DNA from: Aculops lycopersici
Lineage: Eukaryota > Arthropoda > Arachnida > Trombidiformes > Eriophyidae
Reading direction: 5' to 3'
Assembly (NCBI GenBank): GCA_015350385.1
Contig: WNKI01000002.1
Span: 8,603,131-8,646,146, forward strand
DNA: 43,016 nucleotides
The notes below the pieces were generated by a model. It worked only from the letters and a program-made list of their open reading frames with translations, ran no database searches and was not told the DNA's origin. The translations under genes were made by a program, and so were the position numbers. Of this stretch, positions 41,638-43,016 are shown piece after piece (position 1 is the first letter of the stretch; the number at the start of each line of letters is the position of its first letter).

Positions 41638-43016
41638 CACCAGCGATCTCACCCTCAGCATTGGCATTGTTCCCATCGCTGACACGATTAACTCACACTC
41701 TCGACTGCTCACCTCACTCACTCACTTATCATTGAGCAGTCGAGTCTCAGCCATTCAATCCCTCGTATTCGAACTCAATCTTTCAAAGTTTTTATCACCA
41801 CTCTCAAGTTCCTGCTCCAACTGGCAACCGAAAACTAGAAACAGAAAGAATGAAGGCCGATAATGGTAATGCAATTCATATATCCGCGATGCCAAAGTTA
41901 ACCCGTTGAAATGTGACCATAAATCACCGCGAGCGATGGGTAACTTTTCGCGCTTTTCAAGTGGCGCTGTTGCCACTAACCAACTAGAAATTGATCGCTC
42001 AATTTTATTTGGACTGGCCAAGAATGGCTTTTGTTATGGAACAAACACGATTGCTCTCACCAATCAGCTTAAACCTCAGCTTCTGCCCCAAACGACTGAC
42101 TATCTTTGCACTTACATTCAATCAATCGACACGAACCACAGCCGACGCAAATAAACTGATAATTTGCCTTCAATTTTCAAGCATTCACCTGTCATTTTTG
42201 AAAGTGAACACAATCAACGGCAATGACTAAGCTTTATGTAAATACTGTGTATTTTCAAAGCATTCATGGCTCGTCATAGAGCGAGCAAAAAATAAACTGG
42301 TGGCTGTCGCCTCCTACCAGTTAGGCTTCGGTGTCGTTTCCCGTTGTTTCTATTGCTTTCTCCTCACTGAAATCTAGCGACGCAGTTGTTGTCAAGATTT
42401 GACAGCAAATTTGAATGCCTGGCGAAAAAGTAGCGCGCAAAAATTGGATTAGCCTTGCGACATAGCCAGCAATAGTAGTCTTGGTCGTCAATAAACTATG
42501 GCGAAATCGGCTTACGAGCTTGCAACTCTTTCATGCCCCATGGAAAGTGGATCAGCTGATGCATCATCATGTCGTCGTCACAGTTACCTTTCCAGCAAGT
42601 GATGAGACCCAGCGGACGATTGATGAAAAGCAATGCAAACCAACAAGAAGCGAACAGTCGAAGATCATCAAGTTGTTGTCAGCGTTGCCTGAATAGCAGT
42701 GCCACTTGTTGCCAGTTGACTGTTTGTGAGTCTATCTGTCTATAGCAGTGATTGCATTGCAATTGTATCAAAGTTTTGTAAGCATCAATTCATCCAACAT
42801 CAGGGTTATGCACACATAGCAATAGTCATCAATAAAAGGGCTCTGTTTGCTCGAATGGACAGGTGCATCGGGATTAATCAACAATTTAAGCTTTTGATTG
42901 CCGCCACTTCTATCAACTTTGTTGCTACTTTTCCCCGACTGATCCTCAACCCGGAACTACATAATTAACGTGAAACTTGAAACATTCGCCCATTGTGTGC
43001 ACAAGCAATTATCTAT

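Larger units (their letters stand above)
36061..43016. other. Non-coding DNA upstream of the cut exon, part 3
   Basis: No convincing exon. Contains a same-strand cluster of five CAGGTG E-boxes (36073-36244), the GA hairpin (36235-36278), GTC, GAC, GCC, GAT/ATT and GGC triplet tracts, and three CCACTTGTTG decamers (37597 and 42702, plus 41478 in reverse). Probably regulatory or intronic DNA of cut, or the spacer to the next gene. Confidence 0.5.

Noticed and set aside
1..43016. tRNA, rRNA, CRISPR, operon or phage-type features
   Set aside because: No cloverleaf B-box (GGTTCGANTCC) in suitable context, no rRNA-like sequence and no spaced repeat array; the genes are animal genes.

Overview
This window is animal nuclear DNA, most likely from an arthropod that has lost many introns. 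Six protein genes can be read, and all have clear animal relatives: a three-CUT-domain transcription factor, an HPS3-type BLOC-2 subunit, a CDC7 kinase, an EB1 microtubule plus-end protein, a GDP-mannose 4,6-dehydratase and a group XV phospholipase A2. Five of the six are read as single open frames, and poly(A) signals lie very close to several stop codons. Large spacers are packed with di- and trinucleotide microsatellites. This combination would suit an acariform mite with strong intron loss (eriophyoid mites are one such group), but the species assignment is only a guess.

Layout: 1-6179 is non-coding and rich in simple repeats. A plus-strand LCAT/group XV phospholipase gene follows (6180-8192). 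The first copy of an unclassified 1.27-kb repeat lies at 8659-9931. Then comes a minus-strand run of EB1 (15732-16670), CDC7 (13754-15007) and HPS3 (10177-13371), read in that order. GMDS (18073-19464) lies divergently from EB1 on the plus strand. The second copy of the 1.27-kb repeat is at 19904-21176, and the large 3' exon of a cut/CUX gene at 21509-26437 (minus). The remaining 16.6 kb (26438-43016) has no convincing coding exon. Since the cut exon has no usable ATG near its 5' end, at least part of that stretch is probably cut intron, upstream exon and regulatory DNA.

The genes do not form one pathway. HPS3 (lysosome-related organelle biogenesis) and the phospholipase (probably lysosomal or secreted) share a compartment theme; CDC7 (S-phase kinase) and EB1 (microtubule tips) share a cell-division theme.

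The most unusual feature is recent local duplication and conversion. (a) The 1.27-kb direct repeats flank the HPS3-CDC7-EB1-GMDS block. Each sits in a tail-to-tail spacer, and they are identical over about 893 bp but only about 94% identical beyond. (b) A 170-bp intergenic unit is present upstream of both HPS3 and CDC7. (c) A 71-bp piece of HPS3 coding sequence is copied next to that unit. (d) A 146-bp piece of the CDC7 kinase domain is copied 338 bp away inside the same gene, where it is read in a different frame and supplies much of kinase insert 2. Also notable are a cut gene that ends right after the third CUT domain with no homeodomain, an EB1 without the usual C-terminal EEY, and a phospholipase with a long N-terminal extension ending near a furin-type site.
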